Below, in pieces: positions 1 through 12,013 of a DNA stretch of 64,000 bases (within the stretch, counting starts at the first letter, position 1; each line of letters begins with the position of its first letter). Origin of the DNA: Polysphondylium violaceum. Its lineage: Eukaryota > Evosea > Eumycetozoa > Dictyosteliales > Dictyosteliaceae. The stretch spans positions 1 to 64,000 of the forward strand of contig AJWJ01000014.1 of the NCBI GenBank assembly GCA_000277445.1, in the 5' to 3' direction. The position numbers and the translations under genes are program-made. The notes under the pieces were generated by a model. It was given only the letters and a program-made list of their open reading frames with translations, was not told where the DNA came from and made no database searches.

Positions 1-83
1 TTTGTTTTTTTTTTTTTTTTTTATTCAAATATAACTTATTTTGTGTAAACACGACACTGCACTGATTTGATTTCAAAAAAAAG

Positions 84-480
84 ATGACTAGAGGTAAACA
101 AAAGGTACATTTTATATGATCCTAAAACACACTACTCCTACTATTTACTAATCAACAATAATGTCATTCAATAAACACTATATTGTTTAGATTGAAGATC
201 AAAAAAGAGCACAAGAAAAAAATGCTCCTAAAAAAGGTAGTCAAATTGAATCTCGTGCTGCCGCTTTCAAATTAAAGTGTCATATCTGTCTTGTATGTAT
301 TGAAGTTTATTACTTTTGCTTGCATGTAAAAAGTATACACCAATCACCATGTTACTAACATTTGCGCACTATACACACACAAACCATCAGGCCTACATTA
401 TTAATGAATCACAGGTGGCTCAGCATTACGAGAACAAACACGCTGGGAAGCCTGTCACTCCGCTCAAAACCGATGCATAG
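84..480 (+). CDS. ZNF706-like small C2H2 zinc finger protein
   Basis: Three exons, 84-104, 191-292 and 391-480, join in frame to a 70-residue protein that begins MTRGKQK. Introns open with GTACAT and GTATGT and close with TTTAG and CAG. The N-terminus is basic (KRAQEKNAPKKG), followed by one CHIC...QHYENKH finger near residues 36-57, with two Cys and two His spaced as in the ZNF706/At2g23090 family of small eukaryotic proteins. Length matches that family (about 70-80 residues). Its molecular role is poorly known in any organism; nucleic-acid binding is inferred from the finger. ATE1 follows on the same strand about 160 bp downstream. The gene is too split to appear as one open frame, so the model rests on splice signals plus family similarity. 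Confidence 0.8.
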
Positions 481-641
481 ATCTAGATCTATGAACCACT
501 GTACAACCATCTTTCACAGAAAATAAATAATATTCTAGACATAAAAATTAAAAAAAAAAAAAAAAAAAAAAGGTACTGTGTTTTGTCCTGTCCTTTTTTG
601 CAAATCATTATTCATTAGTTATACAACACACAAGTGTAAAT

Positions 642-2333
642 ATGTTGATAGGTGGTAGAAAACAATCAGTTGTAGAGCCTTATGGTTACTATGGTGGGGA
701 GTGTCATTATTGTTATGAATCTGATGATGGCAGAATATCCTATGGTATGAATGCCATTCAATTGACTGTTGAAGACTATCAGAGCATGATTGATAGGGGG
801 TGGCGCAGATCTGGCACACATTTATATAAACCAGACAACTCTAATCCCAAAGCATGTTGTCCTCAATACACCATTAGACTAGATGCAAATAGATTCATTC
901 CAACCAAAGATAATAAAGCAACTTGCAAAAAACTTGAAAATTATTTAAATAATAATAATAATAATAATGCCAACACTAAGAACAATAGTGATAATAATAA
1001 TAGTATTAGTAAAAATATAAAGAAATCAGTAGAATCATTACCATCATCTATTAAAGAATTGAATGAAAGCATTCTTGAAACAACAATTTCTTTTTTAAAT
1101 GATAGAAAAATAGAGACACAAGAAGAATTTCTCAAGAAAACATTGCAAATTAAAGCAAATATAAACAAACTCGTTTCTACTAGAGGAAACTATTCAATTT
1201 GTTTTTCAATTTTAAATAAATTCAAAGTTGATGATAATCTTAAACAAGAGTTGATTGAAAACATTATCAATACAACAACCATCGATAATGATGAATATAA
1301 ACTTTTCGGGGAAAAAGATCATATAAATATATATTTATCACAACAACAAAACAATCAAGCAGATCAAGTAGATCAACAAGAGGTAGAGGGAGTTAAACAA
1401 GCTGTAGTAAATACTAAAGTAAATAATAAACCAGATACAACAACAACAACAACAACAACTACATCAACTACAACAAAAAAAGAATTAAAAATTACAATTG
1501 AAAAAGCAGAGTGTACAGATGAAATCTTTTCATTGTATTGTAAATATCAAAAAGAAATTCATCACGAAGATGAGAAAAAAGAGAAAAAAGGCTTTATTAG
1601 ATTTCTTGTCGATAGTCCTTTAATAAAGATACCATACAACCAAGCTGGATACACTTTTAAAGATAAAGACAATCAAAACAAAACCATACCCATACCTCAG
1701 TGTGGCTATGGTTCATTTCATCAACACTATAGATTAGATGGTAAATTAATTGCATTGGGTGTCATTGATATCTTGCCACATTGTCTATCGAGTGTATACT
1801 TTATCTATGATCCCGATTACTCTTTTCTCTCTCTTGGCAAATACTCTGCGCTACAAGAGATTAAATGGGTTCAAAATATTTCAAAATCAATTCCAAATCT
1901 AAATTATTATTATATGGGTATGTTTTATTTCGGCTATTTCAATTAGTATTGTCTACTAACTCATAGGTACATATGATCACTATTAGGATATTATATAAAA
2001 GATTGTCCAAAAATGAATTACAAGGGTAATTATCAACCTTCAGATTTATTATGCCCAGAAACCTATCAATGGGTTTCAATGGAAAAGGCATTGTTATGTA
2101 TTAAAGATAAAAAATACTCTGCCTTTGTTATTGGTGGAGATAAAAAAGAAAACAAAAAACAAGATGTTGATAATAAGGCGATCGAAAAGGTAAAGTTGTT
2201 GTACAACTACCAATCTATTAATTTTGGTGACATCCTACCAAAATATCAAAAATACTTTAAAGATAAGATTATCGATTATGTCCGTAATCTAGGTCCACAC
2301 TTATCTAGTGAAATTTTAATGACTGTCAAATAA
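642..2333 (+). CDS. ate1: Arginyl-tRNA--protein transferase (ATE1)
   Basis: Two exons, 642-1917 and 1987-2333, give 540 residues. The enzyme moves arginine from Arg-tRNA to N-terminal Asp, Glu or oxidised Cys, marking proteins for the Arg/N-degron pathway in cytosol and nucleus. The N-domain has the GGECHYC metal/oxygen-sensing Cys pair, the family signature IDRGWRRSG near residue 50 and an ACCPQYTIR double Cys. The C-domain has GSFHQHYRLDGKLIALGVID and, across the splice, YYIKDCPKMNYKGNYQPSDL, closely matching human ATE1. A low-complexity Asn- and Thr-rich insert of roughly 190 residues separates the domains and accounts for the length above the yeast and human enzymes. The 69-nt intron opens with GTATGT and ends ATTAG. 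The start is the first ATG, directly before the conserved N-domain. Confidence 0.95.
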
Positions 2334-3659
2334 ATAAATCAATCTCATTGTATACATTTAATTTAGAGCAGCACACATTTGATCATTTCAAACGCCCACT
2401 TTTTTTTAAAAAAAAATAAAAATTTTTTTTTTATTTTGGTTTTCATGGAAACAAAACATGTCAAACGCTTGGGTTTTCAGAAAGAAATTGAAAAAAAAAT
2501 GATAAAAAAAAGAAATTTTAAAAGGGGCGCGGCAAGTTTTGGTACACCAAGACTCTGAAATTTAAAAAATATCACAGCATGAAAAAAAAAAATCTAAAAA
2601 GATTTTTATAAAAAAACGGTTTCAATCAAAGAGCCATTGTTTTTAGATTGTGTGACCTCATCAAAATTTTAAAAATAAAGTTGGATAGAAATGAAATATA
2701 ATAATAATCTATCATAGGATACTGATCTTTTTAAACTCGCTTGTATTCAAAAAACATGTGATAATAAAATTTTAAACTTAACACAAGAGAATATATTACC
2801 GCTCTGCTGATCAGCGGCGGTGGCAGTTTGTCGTATTATTTTATTATGATTGATTAAATATTTGATCAAAAAGAGAATCACAAGCAACAGTAAAATAAAA
2901 ATAACCAATTCAAAAGTTGGTGTTTAAAAATTCAAACAGTGTTTGCCTGCCTGCCTCCTCCAACACCATCATCATCATCACCAAAAAATCAAAATTGAAT
3001 AAAAATAAAAAAAATTAAATTTCAAAAAAAAAAAAAAATCCCTTGTTTTTAGTGTGGGTCTCTTGTAAGATTTTTTTTTCTATCAAAACTTGCCGCCTTT
3101 TTTGATTGAATGAAAAATCTTACAAAAAAAAGACTCTGCCCCCCATCTTTATCACCTAAAAAAAAATGTCTCTGTCTGTCCTATTTTGTGTCAGACAAAA
3201 AAGCTAAAAAATCATCAAAGGGTGGGTGATAGTAATTGGAAAAAAAAGATGATGTCCCCATAGTCTTTTTATCAATTGATTAAAAGACTAATTTTCTGTG
3301 AAACTAATTCACTCAACAGCGGTCACATGATTATTTCCATTTTTTTTCTTGCTCATAAAATTGGGTAAGATTAGGGTGGGGTCTCCTGAACATTTGATTG
3401 CAAAAATTTTGAAAAAACGCTGGCCGTTAAGCTTGAGAGGCACACAGATATTTTTTTTTAAAACAATTTTTTTTTTTTTGATTTTTATTTATTTTGTTTT
3501 TATTTTTTTTTGTATTTTTTTAATTTTTTTTTTTTTTCTAGAGGGCACCCGCCTCTATTAATAAATTTTATAAATAGAAAATATTCATCACCTTTGAAAT
3601 TTTTCTTTTTCTTTATATATCTTACATTAGATAGACACATATATAAATAATAATACAAA
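2334..3659. other. Intergenic region, AT-rich, with two GC-rich islets
   Basis: No gene is recognised. Most of it is A/T homopolymer. Two things stand out: a G+C-rich islet at about 2800-2837 containing the 10-bp palindrome GCTGATCAGC, and a 13-base word, CAAAACTTGCCGC, on the plus strand at 3084-3096 and on the minus strand at 2529-2541. It separates the ATE1 3' end from the promoter of the Cys-rich gene at 3660. Confidence 0.6.
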
Positions 3660-4330
3660 ATGTTAAAAGTAATCTTAGCTTTAGTTCTTGTTGCTGCTTG
3701 TGTTGCTTCCGCCAACAAACAAATTTGTAATCAAGCTTTCGATTGCCATTCCGATCAATACTGTAACAATGGTTATTGTGTTGAATGCAGATCCCACTCT
3801 GATTGTAAAACCAACGAAATTTGCTCAACCAATGCTATTGATTTAGTATGTATTTAGTTTTGGAAAATATCATTTTACATACAATCATTTATTAATATTG
3901 TTTCTTTAATTAGGGTAAATTTGGTACTTGTATTAAATTCGATTCCAACGGTGACGACTGTATTGCTCTCAACGCTAATGAATTACAAGATGAAAGAGTT
4001 TCCAACAGCTCTAAATGCGGTGTTTTCTATTACAATCACAATTTAGCTATCAACAGTCGTATGGTTCAAGATGCTAATGTTGGTACTTGCGTCTCTGGTA
4101 AATGTAGAATGTGTGTCTATTCCAACACCAATACAAATTTCAATGGTGCTGGTGGTAAAGGTGCCCCAAGAGAATGTGTCTTCCCAGGTAAATTCGCCAC
4201 TACCCACTCTTCTGAATGGTCTTCAGGTAGATACTTTGAATCACCAATTCACGTTTGGCTCGCAATCTTCTTCTGTCTCATTGTTTTGATCCTCACTTTC
4301 CACGCTCTTGGTATGTTCATGGGTAAATAA
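3660..4330 (+). CDS. Cysteine-rich membrane or surface protein, dictyostelid type
   Basis: Exons 3660-3845 and 3914-4330 join in phase 0 to 200 residues. A signal peptide (LKVILALVLVAACVASA) is followed by clustered Cys in an EGF/knottin-like spacing: CNQAFDCHSDQYCNNGYC, then CRSHSDC. A second Cys group follows the splice. Residues of about 175-196 (HVWLAIFFCLIVLILTFHAL) form one membrane span before a short MFMGK tail, so the protein is probably type I, with its Cys-rich part outside. I recognise no named family; similar short Cys-rich secretory proteins are common in dictyostelids. Its function is unknown. The intron opens GTATGT and ends TTAG. Confidence 0.8.
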
Positions 4331-4585
4331 ACATCCTACCATTAATTGTTCAAAATTTCAGTAATTTTTTTATTTAAAAAATCTACTGTCTTTTAAATCA
4401 AATTAAAAATCAACATATATAGTTGCACTATTTAATAAAAAAGATATTCATCTATATTGTATTTTTATTAAAAACAAATATAATTACTCGTCTTTTTGTT
4501 TATTTCCAAACATTCTTTTTTTTTTCCATTTTTATTTTTATTTTTTTTTAATCTGATGAAAATCTATTATTAATATGAGCTAGCA

Positions 4586-6036
4586 TTAGATCTCTCTTAC
4601 TAGACGGAAACCCCACATATTGCATCTAGTTTGAGAGGATAGATAAGCATTTCTATAACTGATACGCATATGAATTATATTGTATGCCCATGCACCACCT
4701 CGAAGTATACCAAAATGACAGAGACCTTCGTTTTCTCTTCCCCAAACACTAGAGTTTTTAGGAGCTCCTTGATAGTTTGGATGCCAACAATCACTGACCC
4801 ATTCTCTAGCATTTCCAGTCATATCATACATTTTAAAAGCATTTGGTTTATAGCTGCCAACTTTTGAAGTATAGACTGCTTTATCAGAGCAATTAAAGTA
4901 TGAAAAAGTATAGTTTGCAATTGATTTTGTTGTTAGATCATTTACATTGGCATAGAGACATGCTTCATCTCTATTATTTCCCCAAAAGAAGGTTGTATTG
5001 GTTCCTGCTCTTGCGCAATACTCCCACTCTGTTTCACTTGGAAGTCGATAGTTTTGATTTGTCTTTTTACTTAACCATTTAGCATACTCTCTTGCATCTT
5101 CTGTTCTAACACATAATACTAATCATGATAACAATAGTTAGTTTTTAATAATTGCATATTATTTAAATTATACATACCAGGCTCTTGAGGATCTTGAATA
5201 AAATCACAATTTTGAAAATTCTTTTCTCTATTAAAGAATTGTTGAGTACCATGACCTGGTTCAGTTTTTAGAGTAGTACATCCTTGTGGCATAGAGTAAT
5301 TTGTTTCTTTTACAAATTCTCTATAGGCAGAGAGGGTTACTTCTTTTGAAGACATTGCAAATGGTTTTTTCATATAGACAGCGTGACGGGGACTTTCCCA
5401 TGTTGCTTGTAGATATGGAATTTGATACTCTTGTTCTTCAACTTCATTGCCACCCATTAAAAAGCTACCTTTGGGAATTACAACCATTTCTGGACAATAG
5501 TCTTGTTGGCAATCTCTAAATTGGAAAAGAGGTTTAGTGATTGATTTGTTGGATGGTGGTGTTAGTTGATTCGACACTTTAATATCTTTATATAGATAGG
5601 CATAGTTTTCACTCTCTATTGAATCTCTCATCCATTCTATGGTAGTTTCCCATTCCATGAAAAAGAAATATAATCTAAACTCTCTTTCCAAACTGAAACC
5701 ATAGCCATCATAATCAAGTGCAGTACATCTGGATAAGAGGTAGCTAGCTTCCTCCAATAGCCAAATAAACTTTATATGCATAACCTCCAATAAAAATCTA
5801 TCATATTCATTGGAGCCATTAAAGATATCTGGGTGCACTTTAATTTTTTCATCCAACTTTTTTACGGCATCAATGGTTGAGGAAAATGTTTTTCTACAGT
5901 CTTGGAGCTTTGTCCATTTCATAGTGTCTTTGATTGCAGTCAAATCACCAATTGCCTCGGTTTTATCCAACCCAAGTATTAATGATACAAGATTAAGGAG
6001 GAGAAATAAATATAGAGATATCTTTAAAATCTTCAT
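4586..6036 (-). CDS. Secreted FGE-sulfatase (sulfatase-modifying factor) domain protein
   Basis: Two exons, 6036-5178 and 5118-4586, give 463 residues. A signal peptide (LKISLYLFLLLNLVSLILG) is followed by about 160 helical residues and, from about residue 185, a formylglycine-generating-enzyme fold: MVVIPKGSFLMGG, then SPRHAVYMKKPFAMSSKEVT, YRLPSETEWEYCARAGT, MYDMTGNAREWVSDCW and RGGAWAY...WGFRLVRE. In the known oxygenases that convert sulfatase Cys to formylglycine, two Cys lie in the segment after RGGSW; here that segment has no Cys until SQTRCNMWGF. Catalysis of that reaction is therefore doubtful, and a binding or paralogous role (as for SUMF2) is more likely. The 59-nt intron opens GTATGT. 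The protein is probably secreted or lysosomal/ER-luminal. Confidence 0.85.
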
Positions 6037-6515
6037 GATTTTTTATTCTTTTCAAATGTTCAATTATTTATCCTTTTATACTATCCAATTTATTTATTTT
6101 TTTATTTTTTAAATAATTTTAATTGACGTTAATACCTATTCTTCTCTCTCTTAACAATACTCTTTTGACTTTTTAATTTTTAAAAGATTTGATAGAGAGT
6201 AGATAAAAATGATATTTTACGATACTCGTGTGGGGTAAACAGATATTAAAATTTTAAATTTCGATGAATCAAAAGTTTTAGTTTATATTTTAGTATTATA
6301 TCATTTTAATCAAGAGATGTTTTTTCAAAACCATTGATCATAATTCCACCAATCGCATGTTTTGAAAATTCAATTCTATTCAAAAAAAATAGTGACTCAT
6401 GAAAGATTGGAAAATCTTGTATTTAAATTTCAATCAAAGCATTTAAAACAAACAAATATTAAGAATTTTTTTGTTAATACCAATAAATAAAAAGTGGAGT
6501 GTAATAACATCAAGG
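6037..6515. other. Intergenic region between two minus-strand genes
   Basis: AT-rich spacer carrying the promoter of the sulfatase-factor-like gene and the 3' end of the histidine kinase gene. I see no open frame, RNA gene or repeat in it. Confidence 0.5.
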
Positions 6516-9500
6516 TCAAGAAGAGTAATGACCCCATTTATTTAAAGCTTCTTTTAGAAGAAGTAAATTTACAGGTTTACTTACAAAATCATCCATACCA
6601 GAGTCTAAACAATCTTGAACAAAAGATTTTGACGAACCAGCTGAAAGAGCAACGACATTCATTCTCTTCCAATTGTTTTCTTTTTCTTTTGCTCTTAAAA
6701 ATCTTGTAGTTGAAAATCCATCCAATACTGGCATCTATTTTAAATTCTATTAGAATAAATTGATAAAATAATTTAAATATAAATATAAATACATACTTGA
6801 CAATCCATTAAAACAATATTAAAACATCTTTCACTCGTTATTTCTTTTAGTGCCTCTTTACCATTTTCTGATAAAGTAACAGACCAATCCAATTTCTTTA
6901 ATAGTTGAGTAAGAACTTTTCTATTTAATTCATTATCTTCAACAAGGAGTGCTCTTTTGCGAGGTGTTAAGAGTGAAGATCCAGGTTCAATGATGGGTGT
7001 ACTTGGTACTGATGGTGTGGGTGTAAGGGTATTGGTTGGTGTTAAAACATAATCCAAAGATATAATTGGTGATACTAGATTTGTATTTTGATTTGGTGTT
7101 GTATGTATATTTTGAGGTGTTTTAGGACAATTTAAATCTAGAGGTGTATTAATTGGAGTTGATTGTAATGGATCACTATTTTGATTATTATTCATATTAT
7201 TATTGACTTGTTTATTTGCTCCACATGTACAAACTGTACCATTATTTTGATAAAGATTATTCATTGGAGAAGGATGTTCATGTACACTATGACTAATATT
7301 CATTGGAGAAGAGTGTTCAGGTATAGTTTGATCAACTGCCAATTCAAGTGGAGGTATTTTAGAATTTGTACAAGCATGATTATAGGGTGGACTATGAGTA
7401 TCCATCAACAATGGAGGGAATGGAACACCAAAAGATGAATGTAAATGATTATGATTATTTCCAACACCTGCACCACCACTATGACTATTATTGTTATTGT
7501 TATGATTATTTTGAAGACTATGACTATAGTGGCTATGATGAATATGATGATTATTATTAAAACTAGTTGATATTTCAGTTGGAGTTTTTGATAGTTGATT
7601 CTTTATGGATTTGATTATGATTGGTATCAACTTGTCCATCATGACTGGTCTTCTGATAAACTCGGCATTGTGCGGAATGGGTCTATTGAATTTATTGTTG
7701 ATAAAGTAGATTTGCTTGGATATGTTGAATTTGGTGGGAGTGATAATGATCACGGGGATATCGGTACAGGTGGGAGATTGATTGAATATTTCCAGATCTA
7801 CCAAAACGACATTGAGGTTCTTTTCACCGATGAAATCTTTAGTGCTGGGAGGAGTGGTAAAGACGTTGACGCCCACCCATTCCAACTGCTCTCTGAGGAC
7901 TTTTTCAGTGACCTTTTCTCTGCACAACAACAGACAATTCTTTCCTATAATTATTTCAGTGCCCAATGGTGTGGGAGGAATGTTGGAGGCCGATCCAACA
8001 CTTTGTTTACGTTCCATAATGGTGGTGGAACTGTTGGTGCTACTGTTGATACCACCGCTGGGTTTAAAGGTAGGCGATCGGGGGATGACCATGGGTTTGG
8101 GGAGTGATGAGGGCGAGACAAGACTGATTTGCGAGGGTGAGGTGTTGGGGAGTTGGAATGGGATGATGCACTTGAATGTCGAACCCTTGCCGACGGTACT
8201 GTTGACATGGATGGTACCACCCATGACATCTTCAATCAATCGTTTGGTAATTGATAGACCCAGACCAGTGCCACCATATTTTCTGGTGGTTGAGTTGTCG
8301 GCTTGAGAAAAGGGCTCAAAGATAGAGTCAAAAAGAGTTCCCGGAATACCAATACCCGTGTCTTCGACCGTGATGCAGAGATATATAGTATTGTCAGGAA
8401 GTGGACCATCGTCGATGCTAATATCAGTCAAGACGTATCCAGTGGAGGTGAATTTAATGGCATTGGACAACAAATTCAACAGCACCTGTCTCACACGCAT
8501 AGCATCACCAATGACAATCTTGGGGATGTTGGGAGGGACCCTGAGCAAGAGATCCACGTTATCGTTGACAGCCACTGACAACATATGAATGACAGCCTGT
8601 CCCGTCTCAATGATGGAAAAGGGAATTGATTCCATCTTGAGCTGTTTGCTCTCGAGTTTAGAATAGTCCAAGATATCATTGATGATGGTGAGCAGGGCCT
8701 GCGAGCTCTTTTGGATGGTTTGGATGTAATCTCTTTGCTCCTCGCTGAGGTTGGTTTCCAAGAGTAGATCACTGACACCAATGACACCGGAAAGAGGGGT
8801 TCTGACCTCATGCGACACGGTAGCGACAAAGGCAGATTTGGCCTTGTTGGCCTCTTCGGCTGTCTCTTTTTCTAACACCAATCTCTGTATATCTTTTTTA
8901 CTGGTGATATCTCTGAGTGTGCCTGCCATACGAAGTGATTGATCTTTGGACACGTTTTCATTGGTTACTACCTTTCCTCTCATGATGATATACAAGTATC
9001 CACCACACTTTTTTCTCATCCTACACTCGATTTCCAAGATACTAATTTCTCTATTGATTGTCCTTCTAACTTCATTAATAAATCTAGCTTTGTCGTCATT
9101 GTGAATCAATTCAGACAAATACTTCATATTCCATATGGCAAGTTGATGTGTATTGGGAGAGTTTTCAGATTCTTCCAATATAATTGGTGAGTATAAATCA
9201 TCAATGTTTGGTGATGTTGTATTATTACTGTTGCTGCTGTTACTGTTGGCTGATGAAGGGTTATTTGGATTCTGTTGTTGTTGAGCAAGGAGTGTAGCAG
9301 TGCCACCACTAGTTGTACTACCAGTGCTAGTACTACTGGTGCTATTGATTGTACCACTCTGGCCTATGGGAGTGGATGATAGAGATGATACTGATGTTGT
9401 TGTGGGAGTTGGCTTGTTGGCTGTTAGATTCACCAATTGAGAGTTTAAGTTTATATTACAATTGTCATTGATGTTGTTCATAGAGGAGCTCTTTAGCTCT

Positions 9501-11585
9501 TCACAAAGAGTTCTGCTTTGATACGATGCGTCATTTGATTTTAGTATTTGGAACCATCTCGACGAGATGTGTAATTCACCTGTATTGACCTTCCAATCCC
9601 ACACGGCGTCCTCTGAGCCCTCCATAGCGAGCTCTAGTCTCTCTTGACTTTCGGCCAAGGCCCTCTCTGCAAGTTTTCTGTTGTAAATCTCTTTGTGGAG
9701 ATCGGCATTGGTGACCGACAGCTTGATGTTGTGTTTGGTGTTGATTGCAAACCAAAACGATACCAATCCCGACAAAATCAAACACACGCCACCAATCGCG
9801 TACGGGTAGAATGTGTAATGCTTTTGAACAAAATCCTTGCTGGGTGTCAACGCAATCATCCAATTACGTCCACCGACATTCATTGTGTTGTAGTAGATGG
9901 TCTCTGACGTCTTTTCCAGATGGGTGCCGTTTTTAATGTCGGTTTGAAACGAAGAGTCTTCCAGCCCCTCGGGTATGTGCGACGGTCTGTAGTAGATGAG
10001 GTCGCCCAACGGAGAAGAGTCGAGATCAAACACATAGAGATCCAGTGAATCCTCCTCGGTCAGTCTCTTGAGCGACGCTGCCACCATTCTGCTGATAAAG
10101 AATCTACACGACGCATAGCCAATGATATTTGCGCGTCGATCTTCCACCGTCGACAAGACCGAGCCGTGCGTATAGACCGCCTGATAGATGAATAGTAAAC
10201 CTGGATGCGACGTGTTTTTGGGCACATTGGCCTGCTTGTTGATAAAGGGACTGGGTACGGAGACCTTTTCACCCGTGTCTCTTGTTTTGTTGAGTGATGG
10301 CTGTCTCCAGTAATCTGAGATGATGTTGTATCCCCTATAGTGGTCGTTTGAGCTCTCGGGCTCGGAAAAGAGGATGGGGTAGTACTCTGACGACGGCTTG
10401 GCCTTGACTCTGCTAAACGAGCCATCAGGATGCACGTCGTTTTCTCTTATATACACGTTGTACAGGTCCTCCCATCCTTGCCTATCCTGGTCCAACACCC
10501 TTGGCGCCCACATGATGCCCTCTAGACCCTCGGAATTGACTGACCAGAGATTGGAAAACGGCAGAAACTGGTCCTCTGACGTCGTGGGAAACACCGACAG
10601 CAACAGCGACAGTGTCTGTGTGACATAGAGTCTATTGTTAAATTCAATACGAAGCATGGTGAATCGATCCCTCGCAACACGGGCAAAATCCTCGCTCACA
10701 GAGTTACCCTCTGCATAACGCAACACGAGTATGGCCAACACTGACACTGACGATCCAACAATAAACAGACCAATGATAATTGCCCAAGCTCTTCTTCCCA
10801 TGCCTAAAAACGAACATGTCTCTGAAAGCGGATCAAAACTTGTCTCTTTTTCATTGCTGCTTGTACCGTTTGCAGTTCCGCTATTACTGTTGCCATCACC
10901 ATTGTCGCCACCGCCCGCGTTGCCAGCCGACACTATCGATGAAAGCTTTAGTTTTTTCTTTATCTTTTTCTTTATCTTTTTCTCTTTTTTTTTGCTGTCG
11001 TTGTTATTTCCACCATCGCCGCCGCCACTATCCAATGCTATTTGATTATCGTTGTTGTGATCAATACTATTTCGATTGGTAGAATAGGTTCGGCGTGATC
11101 TTCTGTGACTGTGTTGGGGTATATTTGATTTACTGTCCAAATGTGACTGCATGTTATTATTTAGATAACTATCGTTTTTTGAATTTAATATCTCTTCGCT
11201 CAATGCCTGTATACTATTTGAATAGTTTTTATTCTTTGTAGGTGAAGTTGCCAATGCTGGTTGTATCGTAGCCGTCGCTACTATTGTTGTTGGTTCATCT
11301 TGATCTTGATCTTGATCATCATTACTGTTTTGATTAAGATCATTAATATTTATTATAGTTTGATTATTTGTATCTTGATTTTCCTCGCTTCCGCTTCCAT
11401 TATTCTTGCTATTACTATTACTTAGACTATTGTTATTATGTTGCATCGATTTTCTAATTGGTGAATTTCTAAAGTTTGTTTCATAGGTACTGTGTCTCTT
11501 TTTCAATGGACTATAGTTACTATTTTCAATGTTACTATTTATATTTACATTCTTTTTCTCTTTATCACTACTGTTATTATTAATT

Positions 11586-11664
<79 letters not shown>

Positions 11665-12013
11665 CTTCTTTTAAAAAAGGTACAGATGATTCTAAAGATT
11701 TTGATAGAAAACTATGATTACTACTACTGTTACTTATTCTCTCATTATTGTTATTGTTATTAATATTATTATTGTTATTATTATTATTTTCTTTACCGCT
11801 GCTGCTACTACTATCACTATTGTTTCCCAATGATGATGAAGATCTTCCATCATACGAGGTGGATTGGAATGTGGGAGTATCACCAATCACATGTGATGGT
11901 GATTGATTGTTTTTATTTTTAATATTACTAATTTGCTATAAAAGGTAATGGGATAGATATTAATATACATATATCTTTAAAACTAGATATAATAAAATAT
12001 TTACATGATCCAT
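6516..12013 (-). CDS. CHASE-domain hybrid histidine kinase
   Basis: Three exons, 12013-12005, 11935-6797 and 6734-6516, give 1788 residues; the first encodes only Met-Asp-His. Order: Asn/Ser-rich cytoplasmic N-terminus; membrane span about 386-410; extracellular CHASE sensor about 430-690; span about 712-734; a PAS fold from about 750 split by a roughly 150-residue low-complexity insert; HisKA with TVSHEVRTP (His about 1045); HATPase with LLNLLSNAIKFT, EDTGIGIP and KYGGTGLGLS; a degenerate receiver-like region about 1325-1440; and a C-terminal receiver with LVEDNELN, phospho-acceptor Asp about 1714 in VLMDCQMPVLDG, and SKPVN. The second splice falls inside the receiver motif, which supports it. 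CHASE sensors bind small extracellular ligands; in dictyostelids such kinases feed the RdeA-RegA-cAMP phosphorelay. Which Dhk ortholog this is I cannot say. Confidence 0.95.
11588..11664 (+). repeat. (ATT)n trinucleotide repeat encoding poly-Asn on the minus strand
   Basis: An almost perfect ATT run, read as AAT (Asn) codons on the minus strand, inside the N-terminal cytoplasmic region of the histidine kinase. It encodes an uninterrupted run of about two dozen Asn. Such in-frame Asn tracts are typical of dictyostelid proteins and are length-variable. Confidence 0.95.

Noticed and set aside
11492-11717. Open frames of Ile or Leu repeats on the plus strand
   Set aside because: They are the antisense reading of the ATT repeat that encodes poly-Asn in the histidine kinase.
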